Shown here: in pieces, positions 8,856 through 17,468 of the stretch
Layout of the letters: every line of letters begins with the position of its first letter
How positions within the stretch are numbered: the stretch's first letter is position 1
Origin: Verrucomicrobiia bacterium
GTDB lineage: Bacteria; Verrucomicrobiota; Verrucomicrobiia; Opitutales; Opitutaceae
Assembly: GCA_011525695.1 (NCBI GenBank)
Contig: WYBX01000045.1
Span: forward strand, 62,001-126,000
Direction of reading: 5' to 3'
DNA: 64,000 nt
Translations under genes and position numbers: made by a program
Notes under the pieces: generated by a model
The model's database searches: none
What the model saw: only the letters and a program-made list of their open reading frames with translations
What the model was told of the DNA's origin: nothing

Positions 8856-10265
8856 TCACCGAAGCTGGAAGCCGAACAGTTGGGCATGGCGGAACTCGAA
8901 TTCGATGCGCACCGGCTGCCCGCGGAGTTCCGCCAGGCTTCCCGTCCAGCGGGCCGGCGCTTGAACCTGGTCGCCCGTGATTTCCACCCAGTCGAAGCCG
9001 GGGAACGCGGCGCCGCCGGCATCGATCAGCCGGACGCGCATTGAGCCAGCCACGCGGGCGTTGACCGTGAGCGCTTCACCCTCGAGTTGCAGCGGCTTCG
9101 TGACCAGCCGGCCGGGGTTGTGATCGGCCTCGCGCGCGACGTAACGATCGAGCGGCATCCGCGCCAAGCCGATCTGCCGCTCATCGAAGCGCGCCACCTT
9201 GTGACCCCGCTGGTAGCCGCCGTAGTAGACAAAGGTCTCATCCCCGATGACGATCTGCTCGTCACCCCAGGCCATGGCGTGATCCCAGCGTGCCGGATCG
9301 GGATCGTTGAGCAGGAAGGGTTCTTGGTCGCGCTGCCACGTCCGGCCATCGCGGGTCCAGGCCAGGACCGTGTAGCCGATCCCGGCCGCCTTCCGCTCGG
9401 GGTCGCCCATCTCCGCCGCGGTCCGACCCGGAGTCGCGTTCAGATCGTCCCGCAGCACCTTCACAAGGCCAATCAGCAGGTCGCCGCGGGCGATCACGCC
9501 TGACATCGAATAGAACTGCAGTTCGCCGTGCTCGATGGGCGCCCCCTGCTTCGGGGCGATGATCCGCCACGGGTCCTCCCAATGGATCAGGTCCTGGCTG
9601 ACGCTCTGGTGCGGGATCCGGCGCTTGTCCTCCCAGAGCGGATCCTCGAGGAAAACGGAAACGATGGCGAGGTAGTGCCGGCGGATGGGATCCCAGTGCA
9701 GCGAAGTGATGTCGTGATTGTGTTCCAGGACGGCGTCGGGCTTGAGCATCCGCCAGCCAAGCCCATCGGGCGAAACGGCGATCCGCAATCCGCCCGCATT
9801 CCAGAACGCGTAAACGTAGCGCTCATCACGTGGCCTGAACTCGCGTCCGCGATCGAGGACCGTCACGCCGAACTGGATCCGCTGCGGATCCGCCAACACC
9901 CGGTGCGGGCGCCGCCAATGAATGCCATCCTCCGACTCCATCGTCGCGAGATGGGACTGGCTGGCGTTCTCCGGCACGCCATACCAGACGCGAAAACCCC
10001 CCGTATCCGGGTTCTGAATCACACTGAGGTACGGCTGGAAGTTGTCATCGCCCCCGGCCCGGCCGGTAATCACGGGTTCGGGACGCTTGGCCGGACGATT
10101 GACCGTGCGGGAGAGGAATGACTGTTCGGCAATCAAGTGCTCGTCGAGCAACAGGTGCGGGCCGCGCCCGATCCGGAGGGGTTCGCCGGCGGAGGCTGAA
10201 GCCGCGGCCAGGGGGAGAATCACCGCCAGCCCGAACGCCGCCAGGAGTGATGATTGTTGGCGCAT
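8856..10265 (-). CDS. Secreted five-bladed-propeller glycosidase-like protein
   Basis: From ATG 10265 (GGGAGGGG directly upstream) the protein is 469 aa and starts with a Sec signal peptide (LLAAFGLAVILPLAAASASA). The body has repeated features of GH32/GH43-like propellers: FRVWYGVPEN, ESEDGIHWRRP, SPDGLGWRMLKPD, TSLHWDPIRRHYLAI and VLAWTRDGRTWQRDQEPFL. A C-terminal beta-sandwich ends VRIEFEFRHAQLFGFQL. The substrate is unknown and no catalytic triad is assigned. The same C-terminal signature occurs in the protein at 15732-17453, so the two are probably paralogues. A GTG at 10277 gives an alternative start four codons earlier. It lies 12 bases after the WD40 gene, likely in one operon. Confidence 0.75.
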   Translation of the reverse strand: MRQQSSLLAAFGLAVILPLAAASASAGEPLRIGRGPHLLLDEHLIAEQSFLSRTVNRPAKRPEPVITGRAGGDDNFQPYLSVIQNPDTGGFRVWYGVPENASQSHLATMESEDGIHWRRPHRVLADPQRIQFGVTVLDRGREFRPRDERYVYAFWNAGGLRIAVSPDGLGWRMLKPDAVLEHNHDITSLHWDPIRRHYLAIVSVFLEDPLWEDKRRIPHQSVSQDLIHWEDPWRIIAPKQGAPIEHGELQFYSMSGVIARGDLLIGLVKVLRDDLNATPGRTAAEMGDPERKAAGIGYTVLAWTRDGRTWQRDQEPFLLNDPDPARWDHAMAWGDEQIVIGDETFVYYGGYQRGHKVARFDERQIGLARMPLDRYVAREADHNPGRLVTKPLQLEGEALTVNARVAGSMRVRLIDAGGAAFPGFDWVEITGDQVQAPARWTGSLAELRGQPVRIEFEFRHAQLFGFQLR

Positions 10266-10277
10266 GGCCCCTCCCAC

Positions 10278-11285
10278 TCAATCCAGGAGACCGTCGAGAT
10301 CCCAGACCGCGATTGTGAAGTCGGTTCCGCCAAAGCCGGTCACAAGCGTCTTTCCGTCGCGCGAAAGGGTCATGGACTCGATCCGGCCCGGCAGCCCGCT
10401 GATCGAATGCCGCTCCGTGAACGTGCGCATGTCCCAGAAGAGGATGGTGCGATCCTTGGACCCGCTGATCGCGAGCCGGCTGTCGGGGGTGAACGTGCCG
10501 CTGTCGATTTCCAGCCCGTGCTGGTTGCCGTGCGCGGTTGGCAGGTCACGCAGGATTTTCCCCGTACGCGCATCCCAGAACAGCAGCTGCCCGATGTCTC
10601 CGGTGCCGCCAAACAGAATCCGGCCGTTGGGGGAAATCTCGCAGAACTCCAGGCCCTTACTGGCTCCCCGAATCACCTGGCGGGGCTCTCCCGTTTCGGC
10701 GTCCCAGAGCCGGACCGTGGCGTCAAGCGCCGCCGTCACGATCGTCCGGCCGTCGGGCGAATAGGCGACGCTCTTCACTTTTCCCTGATGCTCCCGGCGC
10801 GTCACCTTCAGCCGGCCGGTGGCCACATCCCAGAGCCGGAAGGTGAAATCCTCGCCCACGCTCGCGAGCGTCCGGGCATCCGGTGAAAATTCGACCATCC
10901 GCACATCCGCCTCGTGGCCTTCGAGCTTGCGGATGGGCTTGAAGGTGGCGGCATCCCAGAGGGTGATGGTCTTGTAGCGGCCGCTGCTGGCGAGCACCTT
11001 GCCATCCCGCGAGAATGCCAGGGCATAGATGTCCGCATCGCCCTCGGCCGGCTTGATTGTGCGCTGGAGCTTTCCGGTCGCGAAATCCCAGACCTTGATC
11101 GTGTCGTCGCGGCTGCCGCTGACGAGGGTCTTCTCGTCCCTGGTCAACCGGACGGAAAGCACCGAGCCCTCGTGGCCGGGCAGCGTTCGCAGCTTGGGAT
11201 AGATCTCGCCGGCGCGCGTGATGGGCGCGAGCAGCGCGAGCGATAGCGGCAGGAGCAAGCGTGTGGAATGCGATCGGGATTTCAT
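10278..11285 (-). CDS. Exported WD40-repeat beta-propeller protein
   Basis: This 335-aa protein has a signal peptide (LLLPLSLALLAPITRAG) and about seven WD40 repeats. Examples are GHEGSVLSVRLTRDEKTLVSG...DDTIKVWDFATG, GHEADVRMVEFSPDARTLASVGEDFTFRLWDVATG and SPDGRTIVTAALDATVRLWDAETG. Seven blades would give a closed propeller with no extra domain. WD40 propellers are binding scaffolds; the partner is not evident. The gene sits between a secreted glycosidase-like gene and a sugar-acid kinase on the same strand, so it probably belongs to the carbohydrate-utilisation transcript and may bind a polymer or protein in the periplasm. Confidence 0.85.
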   Translation of the reverse strand: MKSRSHSTRLLLPLSLALLAPITRAGEIYPKLRTLPGHEGSVLSVRLTRDEKTLVSGSRDDTIKVWDFATGKLQRTIKPAEGDADIYALAFSRDGKVLASSGRYKTITLWDAATFKPIRKLEGHEADVRMVEFSPDARTLASVGEDFTFRLWDVATGRLKVTRREHQGKVKSVAYSPDGRTIVTAALDATVRLWDAETGEPRQVIRGASKGLEFCEISPNGRILFGGTGDIGQLLFWDARTGKILRDLPTAHGNQHGLEIDSGTFTPDSRLAISGSKDRTILFWDMRTFTERHSISGLPGRIESMTLSRDGKTLVTGFGGTDFTIAVWDLDGLLD

Positions 11286-11320
11286 GTGAGTGGGATTGAA
11301 TTGGGGGTGAAAAATGAAAC

Positions 11321-12796
11321 TCAGGAATGCAGCTGCGCAGTGCCTCCCTGGCTGCCGCCGAGCGACGCGATCAGCGCGGCCAGCGACTCCGGGCTGCCCA
11401 CGTTGCCGGGAAAGACGACATAGGCGACGCCCGGCCAGGTGGTCTCATCGCCCAGCCGCCACACCGGGATTCCTGCCGCGGCCTGCCCAAGGATGCGCGC
11501 GCGCCTCACCCCGACTCCGTGGACGGCCAGATCGCTCGAGGTAATGCCGCCCTTGGCGATGAAGAACGCGGGGCGAACCGATATCCCGCGGACGATTTCC
11601 ACGAGACTCGATGAAACCGTCCGCGCCACGTCGAGATCCCCGGCGCGGCCGAGCGCACTCACCTGCTTCCGGCTGGTGTAGACCAGCGCATGGCGGCCGG
11701 CGGCGAGCGTGGCATTGGCGGCGGCCGCAGCACGGGCGACTTCGGCCCGACGGCTTTCCGGTTCGATGAATCGGTCGACGTCGACCTCGATCGGGGCGAC
11801 ACCCGGCGCGCCCAGCGCCAACCGCAACTGCTCGGTGGTCTTGCCGACATAGGAGCCGACAACGATCAACCCGCCGCCGCCCCCGCCGGCAATTTCCTCC
11901 GCCGGCAGCGGTGCGCGCGGCGCCACACCCGCACGCACCCGGACGAAACTCGCCGCGGTTCGGAAGAGGAAGTGCTTTCCGGCACGTTCGGCACGCAGCA
12001 GCCCCGACACAAACGTCTCCAAATCGCGATACCCCTCGGCGTTTACAACGACGAACCGGGCCGATGACAACTGCCCGAGCGTCGCGTTGACCGAATCCGG
12101 CCCACCCTTCCGCAGCTGCTCGATCGAAATGGTGACGACATCGGTTGCACGCACGCCTCCGGCAGTCTTTTCCTCGATCCAGCGCGTCAGGTCCGATTCC
12201 CGGTAGCCGAATGTGGCGTCGTGCGCAAACTCGGTCGCCGCCGCCGGGACGAGCGCGCCGCGATCGGCCACGTAATGCACATTGCCAATGGTGTACCGGC
12301 CGCCCTCGAAGAAGGCCGGCGCGACGATGACTCCGTCGACCGGCTTCCGCTGGGCGCCAATCAGTGCATCCACCTCCGCCCGAAAGTGCCCCCGGAGCGT
12401 CGAGTCGCTGCGGCTGACGATGCTGAAGCGTGTTCCCGTCTCACCGGCCGCAGCATGGAGATTCGCGGCGATTTCGGCATTGAGTGCCGCGGCTGCCGGC
12501 TCCGGCAACGAACGCGAGTTGGTCAGCACGAAAAAGGCAGGCCGCGAATCGGCCAGGGCCGCCGCGAGGCTTGGCACCGACCACTCGGTGAGAACATCGA
12601 TTCCATGGACCGTCTGCGTGCCGGTGGGATCGTCGTCGAGCACGACGAGCTTGGGCGCACCATCGGCGAGCAGGCTCCGGATGGCGGCAAACTCGGCGCC
12701 ACCGCCCCGAAGTTGGGGACTATCGGCGTCCGGCACGGCAGGCACGACAGCGGAAGCCGGCAAGGACTCGGTGGGACGCGAAGACGACGGCGACAT
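11321..12796 (-). CDS. Four-carbon acid sugar kinase family protein (DUF1537)
   Basis: This 491-aa cytoplasmic protein contains the DUF1537 N-terminal signature VVLDDDPTGTQTVHGIDVLTEW, then FVLTNSRSL, SRSDSTLRGHFRAEVDAL and APAFFEGGRYTIGNVHYV. The C-terminal nucleotide-binding domain has GSYVGKTTEQL, LVYTSRKQVS, FFIAKGGITSSDLA and VVFPGNVGSPESL. Characterised members phosphorylate threonate, erythronate or related sugar acids with ATP. Here it lies in a cluster with a DapA-like aldolase and an enolase-superfamily dehydratase, consistent with sugar-acid breakdown. The exact substrate cannot be inferred. The N-terminal ~25 residues are low complexity, so the true start might be slightly downstream. 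Confidence 0.88.
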   Translation of the reverse strand: MSPSSSRPTESLPASAVVPAVPDADSPQLRGGGAEFAAIRSLLADGAPKLVVLDDDPTGTQTVHGIDVLTEWSVPSLAAALADSRPAFFVLTNSRSLPEPAAAALNAEIAANLHAAAGETGTRFSIVSRSDSTLRGHFRAEVDALIGAQRKPVDGVIVAPAFFEGGRYTIGNVHYVADRGALVPAAATEFAHDATFGYRESDLTRWIEEKTAGGVRATDVVTISIEQLRKGGPDSVNATLGQLSSARFVVVNAEGYRDLETFVSGLLRAERAGKHFLFRTAASFVRVRAGVAPRAPLPAEEIAGGGGGGLIVVGSYVGKTTEQLRLALGAPGVAPIEVDVDRFIEPESRRAEVARAAAAANATLAAGRHALVYTSRKQVSALGRAGDLDVARTVSSSLVEIVRGISVRPAFFIAKGGITSSDLAVHGVGVRRARILGQAAAGIPVWRLGDETTWPGVAYVVFPGNVGSPESLAALIASLGGSQGGTAQLHS

Positions 12797-12816
12797 GGTC
12801 CGGAAAGCGCCGACTG

Positions 12817-15654
12817 CTACTCGAAATCGATCTGCACAGCCGTGAGGATTGGCGAGGCGGCGCCGTTTCGGGTATCGAAGATGGCCCGATACTGCACCCA
12901 GCGGCCGGAGACCTCCGCCGGAATCGTTGTGCCAGAACGATCAAAATGGCTGTCCACACCGCGGGGACCAAACCAACCCGCGCGCTCCAGCGCCTCACGA
13001 CTGGCCGCGGCGCGGACCTGGAATCGCAGGGCTGTACCGGCCGGCGTCTCCGCCTCCCAAATCAGCCGCTTTCCACGGGCATTTCCTGCATCGTGCGGCG
13101 ATGAGACATACTCCCATTGCAGCCGTCGATCGGCTACATGCCCAAGGTCCACGCCCATGTCGTAGTGCACCCCAACGGTTGGGATCCGCAGGAATCGCCG
13201 TGAATCGAAGCCGTCACGACCGCCCCAATACAGCCGCGAATCCGCCACGTGATCGGCGTACTGGCCCGGCCGCTCGGAGTCGCCATCGGTCCGATGACAG
13301 TAGAAGAAGACATCGGCATAGCCATCGAAGTTGAAGTCGCTCACCAGGCTGCCGGTGCCGCCATCGGTCGGGAAAAGGATCCGCCGTTCGAGCGAGAAAC
13401 CTTCGGCGCCGCCGAGCAGCACGCTCGACTCCAGCGAGCGCTGGCCGCCAACCTTGTACCGCGGACACACCAGATCCAGCCAGCCGTCCTGGTTCACGTC
13501 GGCGACGGTCATCGTCTTGGCATCGATCTCGAGCACGATCCGATCCTGCTCCGCGTAACGCGCCGACTTGTCGCCGGGAAAGATGATCACCTTCGGACCC
13601 GCGAAAACAAGATCGAGGTAGCCGTCGCGATTCAGGTCCGCCACTTCGCTCTGGTTGCTGGCGACACCCAGCGTGCCACGGATCGGCTGGCGGCGGGGCC
13701 CGTAGTTGCGCGTCCCATCGCCGAAGAAGATCGCTGCCTCCGGCCCGGCAAAGACGAGATCGAGGTGCCCGTCGCCATCGAGATCGGCAATCGATGGTGA
13801 CCGACACTGCGCGACCGGCAGATCCGTCCGGCGGGTGATGGCAAAGCCATCGGGGGCGCCCCAGTAGATGAACGAGGCGGGACGGACCTTGCCGCCCGGC
13901 AGCGGTGCATAGGGCTTGTTGTTGGCCACGATGATATCGAGATGGCCGTCGCGATCGAGGTCCGCCACCTCCACGCCGACACCCGCGTGCGCCGGCAGTC
14001 CGGACATCCGCCAGGGGTCGAGTTGGTTGTCCCGGTTCCAGAAGATGAAGACCTCGTTTTCATACCGGGTGACCTCGCCCTGGTTCATCAGCAGCACATC
14101 GACCTGCCCATCGTCATCCAGGTCGGCCATCGCCTGCTCGTAGGGTTCACGACCAGGCAGGTCGATCCGCCGGTCCACCGAGTAATTTCCCCGCGGGTCG
14201 CCCAGGTAGAGATAGGTGGGATCGTAATCTCCCCGTGAACGACCCATCATCGAGGTGATGAGGATATCGAGATGGCCGTCGCCGTTGAAATCGGCGATCG
14301 CGTTGCCTTGGGCGCCATGCTCGTAGAGTGGGGTCCGCCGCGTCACATCGAGACCGTCCGGCCCGTTCCAATAGATGAAGGAGGGGACCTCGAACGAATA
14401 GTGCTCCTGAAAATTGCAGACCAGCAGATCGGTCCAGCCGTCGCCGTTGAAGTCCGCCGCATTGGCTCCCCAGGCGCCGATGGTCGGCACCGACTGCCGG
14501 CGCTCCGAACTGAACCCGTCCTTGCCTCCAAAATACAGATACGAGGAGGTGAACCGGTTGCCGAGCCGCTCCTCGCCGTCTTCGGCAAACAGGTGGTTGG
14601 TGAAGAAGACGTCGGGCGCCCCATCGCGGTTGAAATCGGCGACCACCACGTCCTTCGCGAAATGGGTGGCGAACGCGACCCGGCGCTCGGGCGCGTAGGT
14701 GCCGCCGCGGTTGAGGTACGCCCATGACTCGGGTCCGTCCTGGTTGGCGAACACCACGTCGATCGCATCGTCGCCGTCGAGATCCGCAAAGCGAACGGCA
14801 TGCGCGGCCGCCGTGGGAAGTTCCAGCCTCCGCCCGTCGTCGAAGCCCTGCGGTCCGCCGCGATAGATATAGGAAACGCCGGACTCGGTGCAGGAGAATG
14901 CCAGCTCCGGCCAGCCGTCGCCGTCGATGTCCGCGGCATCCACATCGGTCGCACCGGTCGTGGAGAGTTCGACGAAGTCATCGCGGGAGAACGCCCCCCG
15001 CCGGTTCCAGTAGATGCGGGAGTTCGGGACTCCGCCCGTGCCGCGGTACTCCCAGAACCCCGCGGACATCGCAAAGACCAGCTCCGGGTACCCATCCCGG
15101 TTCAAATCGGCATTGATGACGCCCTGGGCATTGCGCGAAGGCAGCATCGTTTTGCCTTGGAATGGACCGGCGGCCCACCCGCCTGCTTGGGCCTGCCCTG
15201 TACCGTCACCGCCCCAATAGACGGCGGAGTCCATGCTGGTCCAGGTGCCGTTGGAGTAGTTCGCGACCGCCAGATCGGTCCGGCCGTCGCGGTTGAAATC
15301 ACCGGGCGAGACCCACATCGGCCCGTCGGCCGGCACGTAGGTGTGCCGCTGGATGCTGAAATCCTTCCCGTTTCCCCAATAGATCGACATGTCGAGCATC
15401 TCGAGCAGCGGATGGGAATTGGGACAGAGCAGATCGATGTAACCGTCGCCGTTGAAATCCCAGCGGTTCACGGTCTGGACGCGCCCGGCGGCGGAGACGT
15501 AGGCATTCGCGCCGGCGTCGGAGAACGTGCCATCGGCAAATGCGGCAAAGCCCTCCTCGCGCCAGGCTGGAGCCGCCCCGAGCAGGGGCAGGGCGGCGAC
15601 GCCGAGCAAAAGAAGCCGGCCGGGAAGAATGCGCGTGGGGAGGCGGGAAATCAT
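12817..15654 (-). CDS. Large secreted FG-GAP/VCBS repeat protein
   Basis: Starting at ATG 15654, the protein is 945 aa with a signal peptide (RLLLLGVAALPLLGA). Almost the whole length is FG-GAP repeats, each with a calcium-binding loop of the DxDxDG kind (DFNGDGYIDLL, DFNRDGRTDLAVANY, DLDGDDAIDVVFAN, DFNGDGHLDILIT and others). There are roughly fourteen, enough for two seven-bladed propellers. The last ~100 residues form a different beta-rich domain (RLIWEAETPAGTALRFQVRAAAS). The open frame extends upstream to 15783 but without a signal peptide at the front, so I reject that start. It is likely cell-surface or periplasmic and involved in binding glycans or proteins. It diverges from the propeller gene at 15732 across a candidate GntR operator. 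Confidence 0.85.
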   Translation of the reverse strand: MISRLPTRILPGRLLLLGVAALPLLGAAPAWREEGFAAFADGTFSDAGANAYVSAAGRVQTVNRWDFNGDGYIDLLCPNSHPLLEMLDMSIYWGNGKDFSIQRHTYVPADGPMWVSPGDFNRDGRTDLAVANYSNGTWTSMDSAVYWGGDGTGQAQAGGWAAGPFQGKTMLPSRNAQGVINADLNRDGYPELVFAMSAGFWEYRGTGGVPNSRIYWNRRGAFSRDDFVELSTTGATDVDAADIDGDGWPELAFSCTESGVSYIYRGGPQGFDDGRRLELPTAAAHAVRFADLDGDDAIDVVFANQDGPESWAYLNRGGTYAPERRVAFATHFAKDVVVADFNRDGAPDVFFTNHLFAEDGEERLGNRFTSSYLYFGGKDGFSSERRQSVPTIGAWGANAADFNGDGWTDLLVCNFQEHYSFEVPSFIYWNGPDGLDVTRRTPLYEHGAQGNAIADFNGDGHLDILITSMMGRSRGDYDPTYLYLGDPRGNYSVDRRIDLPGREPYEQAMADLDDDGQVDVLLMNQGEVTRYENEVFIFWNRDNQLDPWRMSGLPAHAGVGVEVADLDRDGHLDIIVANNKPYAPLPGGKVRPASFIYWGAPDGFAITRRTDLPVAQCRSPSIADLDGDGHLDLVFAGPEAAIFFGDGTRNYGPRRQPIRGTLGVASNQSEVADLNRDGYLDLVFAGPKVIIFPGDKSARYAEQDRIVLEIDAKTMTVADVNQDGWLDLVCPRYKVGGQRSLESSVLLGGAEGFSLERRILFPTDGGTGSLVSDFNFDGYADVFFYCHRTDGDSERPGQYADHVADSRLYWGGRDGFDSRRFLRIPTVGVHYDMGVDLGHVADRRLQWEYVSSPHDAGNARGKRLIWEAETPAGTALRFQVRAAASREALERAGWFGPRGVDSHFDRSGTTIPAEVSGRWVQYRAIFDTRNGAASPILTAVQIDFE

Positions 15655-15706
15655 GGCGGAAGGCGGGGGAAAGCCGGGACAGCCAAACGGCTTGCCTGAA
15701 CTCATG

Positions 15707-15725
15707 CTACTCGTCTTATGAGTGC
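15707..15725. promoter_or_regulatory. Candidate GntR-family operator (second site)
   Basis: In the 77-bp divergent gap between the FG-GAP and propeller genes, the core ACTCGTCTTATGAGT matches 13 of 15 positions of the palindrome core ACTCATATTATGAGT beside the GntR gene at 27941-27959. The right half-site TTATGAGT is identical. This suggests the 28-kb regulator also controls these two genes. Confidence 0.5.
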
Positions 15726-15731
15726 AAGCCC

Positions 15732-17453
15732 ATGAACCCCCTCTCCCACTGTCAAGTCCTCTCGCTCCTGTTTCGCGGCGCACTCGTCGCGCTCGCCGGT
15801 GCGGCCACGACCGGCCGCTGCGCCCCGGTCTCGCCGCCCGCCGGCAACCAGGCCGCCTATCTGCGCGAGGCGGTGCGCAACAAGACGATGTGGGGTGAAC
15901 CTTACGAACTGCGCGGGTCGCGGATGGTTTTCACGAACTGGTTCCTGATCCGCCCGGGCAACCTGCTATGGCTGAATCAGCAGGGCGAGATGATCAACGA
16001 GGTAGAGGAGAACGCCGAGAATCCCGTGTACGACGATTGGTCCGCCCAGTTGAGCCGCCCATCGTCGCCGCATGGCATCCGGATCGCCGTCCAGCCAGCC
16101 GAGCGTTACGGTCCCGTGCTGCGGCGCGAGAAGCCGTGGGAAAGGGGCTATGTGATCTTCAAGACTGTCCTCCGCGACGGCGATCGCTACCGCGCCTGGG
16201 GCAAGTCGCTGCCCGGCGGCGACTGCTACCTCGAGTCGATGGACGGCTACCATTGGGAGCGTCCGGTGCTGCGACAGAAGGAATTCGAGGGCAGCCTGGA
16301 AAACAACCTGCTCAAGCCGGGGCCGACCGGCACCGTGTTCATCGATCCGCACGCGCCGCCGGCGGAGCGCTACAAGGCAATCTTCGGCCCCCGGATCAAC
16401 TTCGAGCAGTTCCGCGCGTTTGCCGAAAAATACCCGGATCGCTGGGAAACGCGCGTGATCAAGGGTGACTGGGACAACCCGAAGATCTGGTTCCATGCCC
16501 TCCAGGGTGCCACCTCGCCCGACGGCATCCGTTGGACGGTGCTGCCCGAGCCATTCACGATCGAGCACTCGGACGGGATGGAGACTGGCTACTACGATCC
16601 GGTGTTGCGGAAGTACGTCCTTTACACCCGAAGCTGGGTGGTGGGGCCGCGCGCGACCGGCTGGAACGGTCCGCTCGAGCAGCGAACCTGGCTGGGAGAG
16701 TTTCACGGCTCGGGTCGGCGCGTGATCGGCCGCACGGAGAGCGATACGTTTGGAAACTTTCCCATCTCCGAGCCGTGCGTCATCCAGATGCCCGGCGAGA
16801 CGCTGCCCTCCGAGGTCTTCTACACCAGCATCTACAGCACGGTCCCCGGGGCGCCGGAGGCGCACCTGATGTTCCCCACCATCTGGGACACGCGGGACGA
16901 CGCCTCCAGCATCGGTCTCTGGTCGAGCCACGATGGCAAGCTCTGGAGCCGGTTGCCGGGCCCGCCGGTGCTGAGGACCGCTCCCTTCGGCCAGTGGGAC
17001 GGCGGCTGCATCTTCTCGTTCGCCTCGCTCTTCGAGCTGCCGAACGGCGACTTCGCGCTCCCCTACAAGGGCTACAATCTCCCGCACAAGTACCCGCGCG
17101 GTCACATGGAGTTGCATGCCGGATATGCGATCTGGCGCAAGGGGCGGATCATCGCGGTCGAGGCGGAGGAGACCGGTGAGTTCTCGACCGTGGCCGTGCT
17201 GCCGCCGGGCCGGACGCTGAAGATCAATGCGCTGACCTCCCGTGCCGGTGGGATTCGGATCGAACTGGCGGGTATCGACGATCAGCCCCTGCCCGGCCGC
17301 TCGTTCGCCGACTGCGACATCGTCCAGGGCGACCAGTTCTGGCACACCGTCACCTGGCGCGGCCAGTCCGAGCTTGGCGTCGCCAAGGGCGAGGGCGTGG
17401 TAATCCGGTTCCAGATGGATCGCGCAAAGCTGTTCGGGATCGAGTTCGAATAA
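15732..17453 (+). CDS. Secreted propeller glycosidase-like protein, paralogue of the 8.9-kb gene
   Basis: From ATG 15732 the protein is 573 aa with an apparent signal peptide (VLSLLFRGALVALAGAATTG). Repeated motifs of substrate-recognition propellers are present: YRAWGKSLPGGDCYLESMDGYHWERP, TSPDGIRWTVLPEPF, TGYYDPVLRKYVLYTR, ASSIGLWSSHDGKLWSRL and FELPNGDFALPYKGY. It ends with a beta domain terminating VVIRFQMDRAKLFGIEFE, like the ending of the protein at 8856-10265. Family-level similarity to GH32/GH43-type proteins is my reading; catalysis is not shown. A longer frame from 15540 overlaps the FG-GAP gene antisense and lacks a leading signal peptide, so it is rejected. Fifteen bases separate its stop from the metallophosphatase start. 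Confidence 0.75.
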   Translation: MNPLSHCQVLSLLFRGALVALAGAATTGRCAPVSPPAGNQAAYLREAVRNKTMWGEPYELRGSRMVFTNWFLIRPGNLLWLNQQGEMINEVEENAENPVYDDWSAQLSRPSSPHGIRIAVQPAERYGPVLRREKPWERGYVIFKTVLRDGDRYRAWGKSLPGGDCYLESMDGYHWERPVLRQKEFEGSLENNLLKPGPTGTVFIDPHAPPAERYKAIFGPRINFEQFRAFAEKYPDRWETRVIKGDWDNPKIWFHALQGATSPDGIRWTVLPEPFTIEHSDGMETGYYDPVLRKYVLYTRSWVVGPRATGWNGPLEQRTWLGEFHGSGRRVIGRTESDTFGNFPISEPCVIQMPGETLPSEVFYTSIYSTVPGAPEAHLMFPTIWDTRDDASSIGLWSSHDGKLWSRLPGPPVLRTAPFGQWDGGCIFSFASLFELPNGDFALPYKGYNLPHKYPRGHMELHAGYAIWRKGRIIAVEAEETGEFSTVAVLPPGRTLKINALTSRAGGIRIELAGIDDQPLPGRSFADCDIVQGDQFWHTVTWRGQSELGVAKGEGVVIRFQMDRAKLFGIEFE

Positions 17454-17468
17454 CCGTTTGCCGGCATC

